Part shown: positions 11,749 through 22,129 of the stretch, in pieces
Layout of the letters: the number at the start of each line of letters is the position of its first letter
Numbering within the stretch: position 1 is the stretch's first letter
Origin: Chrysomallon squamiferum
Taxonomy: Eukaryota; Mollusca; Gastropoda; Neomphalida; Peltospiridae
Length of the DNA stretch: 64,000 bases
Direction of reading: 5' to 3'
Assembly (NCBI GenBank): GCA_012295275.1
Contig: CM022672.1
Location: forward strand, 11,953,904 to 12,017,903
The notes under the pieces: generated by a model
What the model was told of the DNA's origin: nothing
The model's database searches: none
The model's input: only the letters and a program-made list of their open reading frames with translations
Translations under genes and position numbers: made by a program

Positions 11749-11850
11749 ATGCACTGGTGGTAAAATGTAATTTTCACCAAAAAAAAGCACTTAAGACCTT
11801 CTGGTTCAAACCCCTTAAAAAAAATATATATATATATATATATACACACA
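11749..11850 (+). mobile_element. tRNA-derived SINE head with microsatellite tail
   Basis: GCACTGGTGGTAAAATG (from 11,751) resembles an A box. GGTTCAAACCCC (from about 11,802) is a near-consensus B box about 45 bases downstream. An A-rich then (TA)n tail follows at about 11,816-11,845, which is a common SINE ending. The copy is short, with no clear body between head and tail. Confidence 0.45.
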
Positions 11851-11924
11851 CCACCCACAAAATACTTTCTTTAATCTCTGTACAGATTTAACTTTGTCTA
11901 CAGAAGTGAAAACTTGAAAAGTTC

Positions 11925-12310
11925 AAAAAGACCGTAATGACCCTGTATATCACAGACAGACATAAGCTGTCTGCTGGTGCAAATGACCACAGTGTAATGA
12001 GCATTTCATCACTTGTCCTGTCATGGTAAAAGACTCCGGTCCTTGTAGCACGGTAAGAAAACATGCTGTCATCTCAGCAGCAGATGTTCCCTTAATGTAG
12101 AGGTGGTTGTTTTACATGGTCAAGCAGATGTTTCAAATATTAACATGAACAGGACCATTATTCATCACAGAGGACCTCCTGGAAGGAACTATCTTCTGAA
12201 AGCATCTGTTACAATATTTCAGAGTGACAAAATGCCTTTATATTTTTTAATGTGCTCTGATGTTGTTTCAGAGATGGGCTGATAAAGTGTGCTGGTTGTA
12301 ATCATTTCAT
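11925..12310. promoter_or_regulatory. candidate non-coding regulatory island
   Basis: A complex, GC-richer block. It has words such as CAAATGACCAC, AGTGTAATGAGCATTTCATCA and TCATGGTAAAAG, and CAGATGTT occurs more than once. No frame of note. It is bounded by A runs on the right at about 12,357-12,373. Confidence 0.33.
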
Positions 12311-12510
12311 ACTGAGAAAAGCAAATATAGATAATATATAACCAAAGTCAGAGAGGAAAAAAAAAAAAAAAAACGAAAGCCATTTCAAGATTAATATCTA
12401 ATTTTAGAAAATTTTTGCTTAGTGTCAAAGCAGATTTGAACATGGCTGTAAATGCTTTTAAAAAAAAAAAAAAAATGTTCTCTTTATTTTTGTAAGAAAC
12501 AATATGCATA

Positions 12511-12554
<44 letters not shown>

Positions 12555-13025
12555 AAGTATATATGTATTTATTTATATTTGTATGTATCTGTGTATGAAT
12601 ATTTCATAAGATTTATTGATTGTATTTTGTATAATATATATATATAGAGAGAGAAATCATGGTACAATTTCTAACCTTTACAAACACCTAAACAAATACT
12701 CACATGTACTTCTTAAAATAAATTTTTCTCTTTTAAGTATTAAGTATGATTTATACCATTAAGGACACATATTTTCAAAGCTAGTAAATATTTAAGATAC
12801 TAAAGTTGAATGTTAATAGCTGAAACATATTTTTCTAAATACACAGAGTAAAATAATGAAAATTAATCTCATTTTCCTAGAAAAGAAACCTGAACATTTA
12901 AAACAAACATTTAATTTCAAAATCCACTCTCCTATTGCTGTCCCACAAATATTTTCTTAACAAGAAATATTTAAACTACCAAAAATTCACAGAACTGGAA
13001 AGGAAAATATAAAAAATATCAAATA
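12311..13025. repeat. AT-rich DNA with (GT)n microsatellite
   Basis: A runs at about 12,358-12,373 and 12,460-12,475. An uninterrupted (GT)n lies at about 12,512-12,550. Short ATATATA and GAGAGA runs are at about 12,635-12,652. The remainder is AT-rich unique sequence. Confidence 0.8.
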
Positions 13026-13028
13026 TTT

Positions 13029-13105
13029 TTGAAACATATCTACTGGCGAGGTTTGAAACGACAACCTATCACTCATCAGTTGACCTTACTAAGTTGCACA
13101 CTAAT
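13029..13105 (-). mobile_element. tRNA-derived SINE head, minus strand
   Basis: On the minus strand GCAACTTAGTAAGGTCAAC reads as an A box. GTCGTTTCAAACCTCG follows about 40 bases later as a B box (complement of about 13,047-13,062). The spacing is that of a tRNA, but no complete tRNA fold is evident. The family is unknown. Confidence 0.45.
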
Positions 13106-13345
13106 AAACCTCATTGTGATGATATTTTCTTTTACACGGAGAATATTTTTACAGATCTGGTCAAAATGCGAGCAGTATGAGACGAGAGAATGTGCACCCC
13201 AACTCTTCAAGATGTCCGTCATTCCACAGGATTTATAGCCCTCTTACTGTGTTTTCTTTCTGTTTGCATTTTGGCATCGTATCTTTTTTGGCATGCAGAT
13301 AAAAGCTGTTGTTTCACCCTGTACATCATCTGTTGATAGGGTTTT
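13106..13345. promoter_or_regulatory. weak candidate regulatory island
   Basis: A moderately complex block containing ACTAATAAACC, GGATTTATAGCC and CATGCAGATAAAAGC, with CpGs around 13,135-13,190. A short open frame covers the left part but overlaps the SINE head and has no recognisable domain. The call rests only on composition. Confidence 0.25.
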
Positions 13346-13414
13346 TATTGGTGGGAGAAGAAGGGATGTCAAAAACTAAAAACAAGAAGAAAAAAAAAAA
13401 GTGTCGTAAAAGTT

Positions 13415-13510
13415 GATATTTGGTTACTGGCTAGGACACTGGTGATTGAGATGGGGTGTTAAAGCAAATCACAGATTCACACCCTGGAAGTGATTTACAT
13501 GCTTTCCTCT
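13415..13510 (+). mobile_element. possible tRNA-derived SINE head
   Basis: ACTGGCTAGGACACTGG (from about 13,425) is A-box-like. CACAGATTCACACCCTGG follows about 46 bases on in the B-box place. The B box is imperfect. Its AGATTCACACCCTG ending resembles the fragment at about 3721-3795. Confidence 0.4.
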
Positions 13511-13539
13511 GGTTCCATGGTTCCCCTGGTTTTTGTAAT

Positions 13540-13898
13540 GATGTCTCTATTTTGTCATTTCTAAAACTAATTCAAACCCAAGACATTATTTGAATGTTTT
13601 ATGTAAGCATTACTATTTTTTCATTTTTCTTTTATGTTATTGTAAACTTTAAAATTACAAATATTAATAAGATCTGTAGGATAATGGGAAGAGTAAAACA
13701 GAAACATTCAAAAGTGGCAGTCAATGAACAAATATGAGATATATGTGTCTGTGTGTTTGTATCTGTGTATTTATGAATACATCAATGAACAAAAAGGTAA
13801 ATGCAATGATTCTGAGATAACATATTCTTTAAACTGAATAAGTGAACCATTTCTAAAAATCACTTTGAGAATTTTAACCAAAAAAACCCCAAAAATAA

Positions 13899-13936
<38 letters not shown>

Positions 13937-14145
13937 AATTAATAATATAAAAAAACACAACTACACTATAACTAATTAAAAACAATATTTAAAGTTAATA
14001 TTTTTATTTTTGTTGTCAGTATATGGAAAATAACACAAAAAATATATATATTCTTCTCCGTAACTCTGTACAGCTTAAACCATCAATAAAAAACAAAAAA
14101 ACAACAAATGTAATCCACATGTAAAAAGAACACACACCACATTAT
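13540..14145. other. AT-rich DNA with (AAT)n
   Basis: An (AAT)n run lies at about 13,899-13,934. The rest is A/T-rich, with no frame or motif cluster. Confidence 0.7.
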
Positions 14146-14149
14146 TATT

Positions 14150-14660
14150 AACATGACCTGCAATGAGATCACACTTAAATGCACATTCAGTGTTTTCTCT
14201 AGTGTTTACATATTATTACAAACGTGTTTACACTATGTGAAAAAACCATCAGGCATTTTAATACCTCGTTTCTATTAAACATATTATTTTGCCAACAACT
14301 TCCCACAGGGACCATTTTCACATCCCGAAAGGAAGGGTGAGACATTTCCTGAATCACTTCAGATCAAAGCATCTCAACAGACTGGGCTTTCCCTCCCCAG
14401 TATGTGTGCCTCGTTTGTTTATTTTACCTGGGAATGTTTGGCCACTTTCCTATAGTGTTGTAAAGTGAAACGTTGTGAAGACGTTGTAGAGAGGGTGGCG
14501 GAGTGCTGCCACATGGTCAGGCCGTGATCTCCGTCAGAGAGGCAGTCGTCAACACAATGACTTTCTAAACACAGAGATACTCTTGACGAATCCAGGCTGG
14601 GGCACTCAGTGGGAATACTTTTTCAACCAGCTGGCTATGGTACCATCACTGTGAAATGGA
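14150..14660. promoter_or_regulatory. candidate non-coding regulatory island
   Basis: One of the longest complexity islands. It includes ACAAACGTGTTTAC, CTCGTTTGTTTATTTTACC (forkhead-like TGTTTATTT) and a CpG-bearing GC-rich segment at about 14,470-14,620. No persistent frame. It ends at a TTC/T-rich tract near 14,670. It could be more than one element. Confidence 0.42.
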
Positions 14661-16049
14661 TGTGCACATTTTTTTTCTCTTTTTTTTTTCTTCTTACTTC
14701 TTTTTCTTCTTCTTTTTATTATTATTATTATCATTTTTTTTAATTCATTTTTTTTTAAAGAAAAGTTTGTAAGAAAATATTATTTTCAAATGATATTTTA
14801 AAATTTTATATTTATTAATTATGATAATAATTATTATAATAATTATCTTTAAATATTATTTATTTATTTGTATTTATTTATTATTTTATCTGTTATTATT
14901 ATTATCATTTAGCATTTGTAAAATATTCCTAAAAAACATTAAATAAATAATTAATTAATTAAATATAATAATAATAAATATTATTAATATTATTAATAAC
15001 AATGTTTATTATAATTATTATTGTTCATCTTCTTCTTCTTTTTGTATGCATGTATCCATGTTCAATTTAATCTAGTTCAATTAAAACCTATTTTTATTAT
15101 AATCACCTGTCATATGAGAACAAGCATATTGCTGTGATGTGTATATCTCATTTATAAATACCAACACCTAGTAAACAGTATCAAGTGGCAAAGATAAAGA
15201 CAAGAACCATACATATAAAATAATTAGTCTTGTTCAAATATTAACATTTAATATGCTTATATATCATTTTATGGGACATATACAATTATCATGGGCACAG
15301 AAAAACAATTCTGAGAATTTCAAATATTATCCATATGCAGAACATCAAATCAATGTTTATCAAACATCTGACCAAAATGAAACAGTTAAGAACTCAGTAA
15401 CAGAAACTTAGAATTCTCCAATGGTGATGTTCTCAAAGTTGACTGAACAGTAAATGTGACAGCAAATTTTTGTACCTCCACAAAATATTAAGAAATCAAA
15501 GTCATAGAGAAAGTACAACGAAAATAATTCTAACCATTTTAATGGTTGACAACTGATTGTGTATTTGGTTATCCACCATCTATTCAAGTCATACAGAAAA
15601 TTTCCTTTATATTAACTTTTTTTCCCTAATTTTGGTTTTCATTTCTTTCGAACATTTTCAGTTATTTGTAACAGAATTTGAAATCAGCATCTTGCTACTT
15701 TTGGAACCATAATTCATAATTGTTTTTTCTCCAACCCAAACAGAACCTTCAGTAGGAAGAAAAAGGGGAGATAAGCATACCCAGATGTCTTGAGAATTCT
15801 ACTCTATATCTCTTTTTCTTTTTCTTTTTTTTTTTCTCCTTCGGATATTTTTCCTTTTTCTAAGAGCTATTTTCCATTATTTTCTATAGTGGTAAACTGA
15901 AAGCACATGTTCTGAGTACCTTCTGTGTACACTGTGGTGTCAGTCAGTGACTTTCAGTTACTTTCTGTCTTAACAAGGCAAAGGTATCTCTCTGTACAAA
16001 GTCTGCAGTGGGAACTCTGGTATTAGAGATAAGTAAAGACCAGTAATGG
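14661..16049. other. AT-rich DNA, mostly simple
   Basis: T/TTC-rich tract at about 14,670-14,755, then ATT/TAA low-complexity to about 15,020. Mixed unique AT-rich sequence follows to 15,780, and a CTTTTT-rich patch lies at about 15,810-15,860. Sequence at 15,900-16,030 is slightly more complex (repeated CAGTGACTTTCAGTTAC words). No gene is seen. Confidence 0.65.
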
Positions 16050-16870
16050 TCAGGGGTCAACTTTACAGGTGGGAGAAAGGTGGGGAAAAAAAAGTAGGTG
16101 AGAAGCTGGGCATCAAGTCCACATCAGATATTAATGTTGTCATGGTATTATTCAATCATGATGTGACATTTTGCAATAGAATTCTGATATTAATGAAATG
16201 AAAAACAAATGGAATTCTGCAGATGGGAGATGATATGGGTATCAGTTTCACACCCACTGATCCTAATATTAACATTATCATAGTATTATTCAGTCAGGGC
16301 AATGATGATATTAATGAAAAGAAAAATCTACAATGGTAACAGGTCAGTTGTACAGGTAAAAGATGTATAGGTGAAAAGATGTGTATAATGTCCTAACCAA
16401 TTAATTCTAATACTAATGTTGTTAGAGTTAAATGTTGGATACTCTCCCACTATTATTTAATGATATTGTAACAGTGAGCTATGGAACTGTAATATTAATG
16501 GAAAGGCAAGAGGTCAATTTTACAGGTGGGAGACAGGTGAAAATATATAAGTATGTTCTCACTACACATCAAGTGTGGATCAAATAATCCTACTTTTAAT
16601 ATTAAAATTTAGATGCCACCATAAAATTTATTATTCAATGATGTGGTGATATTTTGCCATAGAAATTTAATATTAATGGAAAGGAAAGACTGCCTAAACA
16701 GAGGTCAACTTTACAGGTGTAAAACAGGTAAAATGCAGGTCAATTCTTACTAAGCATTATCTAAATCAGTTAATCCTAACATTAATCTTGTTACCAATCA
16801 AATGTTGTCAAGGTGTTATGCTATTATGTACAGCTGTTTGGAACTTTGACATTTATGACATCATCAATTA
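16050..16870. repeat. long degenerate tandem repeat, five copies
   Basis: The unit includes GGTCAACTTTACAGGTGGGA, a TATTAATGTTGTCATGGTAT phrase and ATATTAATGGAAAGGAAA. Starts fall at about 16,055, 16,211, 16,342, 16,512 and 16,703, so units range from roughly 130 to 190 bases. Copies are diverged by substitutions and indels. No coding frame is maintained across units. Confidence 0.75.
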
Positions 16871-17340
16871 ATCTTATGCCAAACCATTTCAGAATATTCC
16901 TCTATTATTCTAATTAATATTCTTTGTAATCCCTTCAATGTTTATTTCTAATCTGTAGGGATTTATCTTTCTTTTTTAATTCTTGTTTTCTAAGATTTGA
17001 AAAAAAAAAAAAAAAAACCCTTACAAAAACTTTATGAGAAGAAAAAAGTGAAAAAGATGAAAAATAAAAACATAAAAACATCAACAACAAAACAAAGGTT
17101 GTAAGGTTTCAGACAGCTATGCAAAAACAAAAATAATAATATTAAGAAAATAAATAAATCTTGAAACAAAAACAAAATTGAAAAAAGATACATAAACAAA
17201 AAAAAAAAAAAAAAAAAAAAAAATGCTGCAAACAACAATATGTAACATCAGAACACATAATCTGTCATAGTGAATACGCTACACAATAAATATAACATGT
17301 ATTTTAAAAAATTTAAATCAATTGACACTGGAATCAAAAC
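16871..17340. other. A-rich low-complexity DNA
   Basis: Poly-A runs at about 16,999-17,017 and about 17,199-17,222 flank AAAAC-rich text. Apparent frames encode poly-F only. Confidence 0.7.
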
Positions 17341-17344
17341 AATT

Positions 17345-17610
17345 CCATCACAGCGATTTTATTTTTCAAAAAATGCTCTCTCGTTTCAGAAAGAAGATTC
17401 TAAGACATGTCAGAAATGCTAACTTGTAAGCTGCAACAACTAGCGTTTGTTTGTTAGGATGTTTTTAAAAGTTTTCACAGGAATCCAGGGGCTAGGTGAG
17501 GAAATCAGCACGTCTGTCCATCTGTTTTCTGATTGCAGGGGAATCTCTTCTACATCTTTGCACGAATAAACAACTTCTGCATATGCTCCAGATATTGAAA
17601 CAAAAACAAC
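17345..17610. promoter_or_regulatory. weak candidate regulatory island
   Basis: This block is more complex than the poly-A and purine tracts on each side. It contains CTAGCGTTTGTTTGTTAGG and TTTGCACGAATAAACAAC (forkhead-like AATAAACAA). No frame is convincing. Confidence 0.25.
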
Positions 17611-17619
17611 AAATCAAAA

Positions 17620-18190
17620 AGTTTTTTGTTATTTTTTGTTGATTTTTTTTTTTCTTTCCAATGTCCAAAAAAAAAGAAAGAGAGAGAGAGAGAAAAAAAA
17701 AAACACAGAAAAAAAAATAATTTTGTCTTGTTTTTGTTCCAGCTTTTTTTGTTTTTTCTTTAGAGGAAAAAAAAAGAGAAAAGAAAGTTGTGCTTTTAAA
17801 AAAACATTTTTTAAACAAAAAATATGTTGGAGACATTGATATGGTGAGAAGAAGGATGATAAAGAGACAGTGAGAGAGATTGAGAAGGAGAGTGAGATTG
17901 AGAAAAAGATAGTGAAAGATAGAGAAAGAAAGAAAGAAAGAAAGAGTGTGACTCATGTACAACTGAAGAAAATTTTATTTTTAAAAGTTTTCTTTCTAGA
18001 GATAGAGAGACATGAGGAAGAGAGAAAGAAAGAGAGAGAGAAAGTGGGAGAAAGCAAGAAGAAGAGAGACACACAGACAGAAAGAAAGAGAAGAAAAGAG
18101 AAAATAGGGAAAGAAAAAGGGATAGTGCGAGAAAAATTAGAAACAGAAAAAAGTAAAATCAACCAATACAAAATGGAAGAAAAGAAATGT
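17620..18190. repeat. strand-asymmetric polypurine tract
   Basis: Over about 550 bases the plus strand is dominated by A and G. It includes (GA)n at about 17,678-17,692, (AAAG)n at about 17,924-17,944 and long GAAA/GAGA mixtures, interrupted by short unique pieces at about 17,710-17,760 and 17,950-17,995. Overlapping frames on both strands are the K/R/E or F/S/L translations of the tract and are not genes. Confidence 0.85.
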
Positions 18191-18194
18191 TAAG

Positions 18195-18590
18195 TTTATT
18201 ATTATTTTTTTTTTTTTTAAATTGCAAAGAGATGTTAGAAATGGTAATAAAAATTTGATTCCTAAGGGCAAAACTTGTGCTCTGACAGTTCTGAATTTTT
18301 GGTTAATGTCACTGCTAAAAGAAACTTCCTCAGAAAACGGAAATGGATCCTGTGAAGGAATGCCCAACTACTGTGTTATTTCACTATATAAATATACACA
18401 CACTTCCACACATCCCTTTATTTTCAGAAAAAATTCCTCCTCACTGCAGTCAATGCCTTTCACAGCAACAATTGTGAATTTTCATGTAAACTTTGCATAC
18501 ACCGTGACTAATTTTTCACATTCGTTTAAATCAGTCTCAGGTTTCTTATCTCCAGATTTATATTTTCAAGGAAGTCATTTGCTGTAATTT
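18195..18590. other. unique DNA, modest complexity
   Basis: Mixed sequence after a T run at about 18,205-18,218. An open frame of about 120 codons spans 18,222-18,587 but shows no domain, has no paralogue in the window and starts beside a homopolymer. I treat it as chance. Confidence 0.5.
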
Positions 18591-18593
18591 GAT

Positions 18594-18825
18594 TTTGTAG
18601 AAAATCAGAAGAAATTAGAAAACAACATTTAAAAGTGACATATGAAGAACTAAATGATTTTTGAAAAGAATTCTTGACATTTTTACACTCTGATTTGGTG
18701 TTCATGTATGTTGCAGTAAATCACAGTAAATCTGAAAACAAATTTAAAAAGTGAGACTTGAAGAAATGTCATGGTTTTCATAAAAAAGTTTTGATACCAT
18801 TCTGATTTACTTTAAGATTTCTTAC
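18594..18825. repeat. two-copy diverged tandem duplication
   Basis: AAAAGTGACATATGAAGAA (about 18,631) and AAAAGTGAGACTTGAAGAA (about 18,747) sit in matching contexts, each followed by TTCTGATTT or CTCTGATTT words. The period is about 116 bases. Confidence 0.55.
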
Positions 18826-19270
18826 TAAATTAAGGAATGTTAACTAAGGATTATTTCATGGGTCAGTTTTTACACACACAAACAATGGCATGGATATCGA
18901 TAAATTTCTTACATTTATTAATACAAAGATTTTCTTTTTTATTCATTATATTTTCAACTGCAAACACTATTTTATTTAAGATTTATTAAAAAACAATGCA
19001 TGTTTTCCTGTCATTTATCTCCATACATATTTATTATTATTATTTATATTGAAAACCAAAATAAACAAGAAGTTGTCTTTAAATCATAAATTATTTATTT
19101 ATTTGTTTGTTTGTTTATTATTATTATTTATACATAGCTTTTATTTAGCTTTAGTTCAAGAAAACTCAGTTTCTGATCAACATCACATTTCAAATTAGGC
19201 TTTACAATTTTATACAAAGTAATTAATTAAAAAACAAACTATCTTCAACATAAAGGCATTAACATCATGG
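18826..19270. other. AT-rich DNA
   Basis: Mostly TTTATT and TTTG simple patches (for example about 19,095-19,130). No feature. Confidence 0.65.
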
Positions 19271-19299
19271 ATTTTGAGAATAAATTCAAATCATTTTAT

Positions 19300-19530
19300 C
19301 AGTAAGACATCATCACATTGTTGCAGTACATTAATTGTCAATAGGCTGCAGATAACGTTGTCAACACAGATGCCGATATTCATCACACTGTTGCAGTACA
19401 TTAATTGTCAATACACTGCTGATAAAGTTGTCTATGTAGATGCTGGTACTCATCATGTTGTTGCAGTACATTAATTACTGGCGTGTTGCTGATAACTGCA
19501 CTGATGTTGGTGTTGCTGTGAATAAATAAA
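19300..19530. repeat. 70-bp tandem repeat, three copies
   Basis: CATCACATTGTTGCAGTACATTAATTGTCAA recurs (with variants) at 19,311, 19,381 and 19,451, an exact 70-base period. The third copy diverges after TTAATT. Each unit carries a TTAATTG/TTAATTA homeodomain-type core in the same place. Weaker TGTTGCTGATAACTG words continue to about 19,580. Confidence 0.88.
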
Positions 19531-19775
19531 ATGAACTGTCAGACAGTAACTGATGATGTGTTGCTGAATAACTGTAACATTTTGTTGTCAAAGATCACAG
19601 AATAGTGATGATTAACTTTTTGATGTAGATTTTGTTGTCAAACATCATTAACACGCAAAAAACTGAATAAAAAGAAAAGAAATAAAAAAGAAAAAAAAGA
19701 AAAAAAGAAAGAGAAGAAAGAAACCCCGAAACAAATTGATAAGAAATAACAATAATTTTTGAAAAGAACAACAAA
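19531..19775. other. A/G-rich unique DNA
   Basis: Loose TTTTGTTGTCAAAGATCA/TTTTGTTGTCAAACATCA repetition occurs at about 19,580-19,650. A GAAAAAGA-rich patch follows at about 19,665-19,725. Confidence 0.5.
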
Positions 19776-20175
19776 CAACCAGTCATTTTGTTTACTGAGA
19801 TAAAATGAAAATTTCATTCAGCATTATTTATTGTAACAGATGAGTCACTCCAATTGTTTTAAATCAAATAAAGCACATTAAGAGTTTTTTTGTTTTTTTT
19901 AAAGTGTATTCAAGCAGAAACTGATTAAAATGATGACCAGCCAATGTTTTAGGGGGAAGAACAAAAAAACCAGTAACTTTTTTTTTTTACTGAAAAATGA
20001 AAACTGTAACCAGCATTATTTATTGTTACAGATGATTCACTCAAACTGTTTTAAATCAGAAAAACAAACTTTGTTCTTCAAGCATGTTAAGAGTTTTATT
20101 TTTAAAAACGTGTGACCAAGCGTGAACTAATTAAAATGATGACTAGCTGATGTTTTGGGAATGACAAAAAATAAA
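19776..20175. repeat. two-copy tandem duplication, about 200-bp unit
   Basis: GCATTATTTATTGTAACAGATG at 19,821 is matched by the same text with one change at 20,013. ATTAAAATGATGACCAGCC at 19,924 is matched by ATTAAAATGATGACTAGCT at 20,130. The period is 192-206 bases. The copies share most words in order but differ in several small indels. Confidence 0.85.
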
Positions 20176-20815
20176 ATAAAATACAAACAAACAAACAAAA
20201 TAAAACCTTTCCTAGTGACATATATGATCAGATGTCAAATTGTATAAAAATGAAAATCTTTTCCAATGACCAGGCATGAATTTAAGACATAAACATAAAC
20301 ACAGATAATGCACCAAACAGTCGAAATAGCAAAGGATTTAGTTTTAGAAGAAATATTTTTTCAGACCGTGTGTCTTGCATTTTGCTCAGCTAACAAGCCC
20401 AATTACTTTTCCAAGGTGGTCTTTTTCTACTTTCCTTCCATTCACATGCTTCATTTAGATGGCTTGCTGTTTTAGTACACTTTTTTATTTATGCTTGGGA
20501 TTTCGACTTATATCTCTTTTTTTTTCACTTCAGGAAATAAAACAGAAGTTAAAAATTCCTGGTCGAATTACTTCCACATGATCTGTATACATTACCTTTG
20601 TTTCCAGTTTAATTTTTTTTATTTTTAATATAAATTCAGTTATTTCTAATTCAGCGATTATTTAAATTGTTTCTTTTCATTTCCTGTGATTTTTAATAAA
20701 CTTAATACATTTCCTTTGTTCAAAAAAGGCTTAGATTTAACTGATCCAGACATAATGTCACATACATGAACAAATTCAAAAAAAGAATGAGAAAGAGAAA
20801 GAGAGAAAAGAGAGA
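20176..20815. other. AT-rich DNA with a small complex patch
   Basis: The patch at about 20,340-20,480 includes CAGCTAACAAGCCCAATTACTT and is a minor regulatory candidate. The rest is AT-rich. A purine-rich stretch begins at about 20,775. Confidence 0.55.
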
Positions 20816-20929
20816 CAGAGAAAGACACACTATTACACACGCACGCACGCACACAAACACACACACACACACACACACAAACACAGAACAGAAGACAGTG
20901 ATAGACATTCAGACAAATTACTAATAATG

Positions 20930-20987
<58 letters not shown>

Positions 20988-20990
20988 TTA
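20816..20990. repeat. compound (CA)n and (GT)n microsatellites in opposite phase
   Basis: A CA/CG-rich run lies at about 20,836-20,884 (CACG then CA). A pure (GT)n of about 54 bases follows at about 20,932-20,985. Because one is AC-rich and the next GT-rich on the same strand, they could pair as a long imperfect hairpin. Frames across them are repeat translations. Confidence 0.9.
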
Positions 20991-21299
20991 GGCATGTTAA
21001 CATTTCCTGACCTAAAAACAACAACAAAGAAATATTTCTAGAAATTTCTCAATATTCATTATTCAGACTGAATTTATTTCTGTTTTGTTCTGTTTTAAAA
21101 TCTGAATTCCCAGAAATCCTTAAAAATGTATTTAAATACCTTTCATACTGTTCAATTTTGAACCTTTTATTTCCAGAGTTAATTTTAGATTTTTTTTATT
21201 TTTATTTGTGTGTGTATTATTAAAAGCATAAAAGTACCTCATTAAGATTCTATTAATACATTTCAACATTACATATCACACAGGCATTTAGATGCATCT

Positions 21300-21790
21300 C
21301 AATCACAACGTTTAAATTCAGTCATCGCATGCAAGTACATGCAAGTTGGGTATAAAAGTCCACTCTTAATTCCCAGATTTCCCAGAATTTACATCTTTGA
21401 TTAATTAAGCATGACAAAGTCATTATCTGCAAACTGCTAGAACATCTGCAGGATTTGCACTGTTTAAATTATTACCAATGGCTGAACTCTGCATGCTGAT
21501 TTCCATATATCAAACATTTCCTGTGTAGACTATTTCACTGGAGAAGCCAGGAGATCACACCTTGTTCTAATTGAGTGCCTGTTCCCTTCTTTGAAGCACT
21601 AATTACTTACACTCCCTCTCTAACAGAGTGGTCCACCCCTCTTCTCTGTATCACCCATAAAATGTGGCAATACTGACACACAGAGGACATTTAATGGCCT
21701 AACCCAGTTTCCTATATCAATGGTATAATCGCTCAGAGATCAAAGGTTGGGTATAAACCTTTCAGAGGAAATCCTATTTAAATGGTTAGA
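21300..21790. promoter_or_regulatory. candidate non-coding regulatory island
   Basis: About 490 bases of complex sequence between AT-rich flanks. It includes TTGATTAATTAAGC, TTCTAATTGAGTG and CACTAATTACTTAC, three homeodomain-type cores. GATCAAAGG at about 21,738-21,746 is an exact TCF/LEF word. GGGTATAAA occurs twice (about 21,349 and 21,749). No frame persists. Confidence 0.45.
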
Positions 21791-21840
21791 ACATCAAATA
21801 CAAGACGGTTGTGAGTAATCTTATATAGTTAACATATTTT

Positions 21841-21844
21841 GACC

Positions 21845-21875
<31 letters not shown>

Positions 21876-21990
21876 AGATTTGAATATTAAAAATGACAGA
21901 TATAATATTTTTTTTCTTCTTAAATGAAATTAAATACAGAGATTTGAATATTAAAAATGACAGCTATAATATTTTAATGCTGTTGTTTTT
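21841..21990. repeat. poly-A run plus 64-bp tandem duplication
   Basis: An A run of 26 spans 21,845-21,870. GATTTGAATATTAAAAATGA follows at 21,877 and again at 21,941, each followed by CAGAT/CAGCTATAATATTTT. The two copies are nearly identical over about 40 bases, so the duplication is recent. Confidence 0.8.
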
Positions 21991-22088
21991 TGGCAGGGGA
22001 TGGTGGTTTCTACATTTTTTACCATTCAAATATTTTTAATTTTTTTAATTTAAAAAACAAATTAAAAAACAAATAAAAATAATTAAAA

Positions 22089-22129
<41 letters not shown>

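Noticed and set aside
13029-13238. 69-codon plus-strand frame
   Set aside because: Its beginning overlaps the antisense of a SINE head and the remainder has no domain.
16999-17222. Poly-A tails of processed retrogenes
   Set aside because: No coding remnant or target-site duplication lies upstream of the A runs; A runs of this size are everywhere in the window.
17492-18193. Several overlapping frames rich in S/L/F or K/R/E
   Set aside because: They are translations of a polypurine/polypyrimidine tract in different frames and strands.
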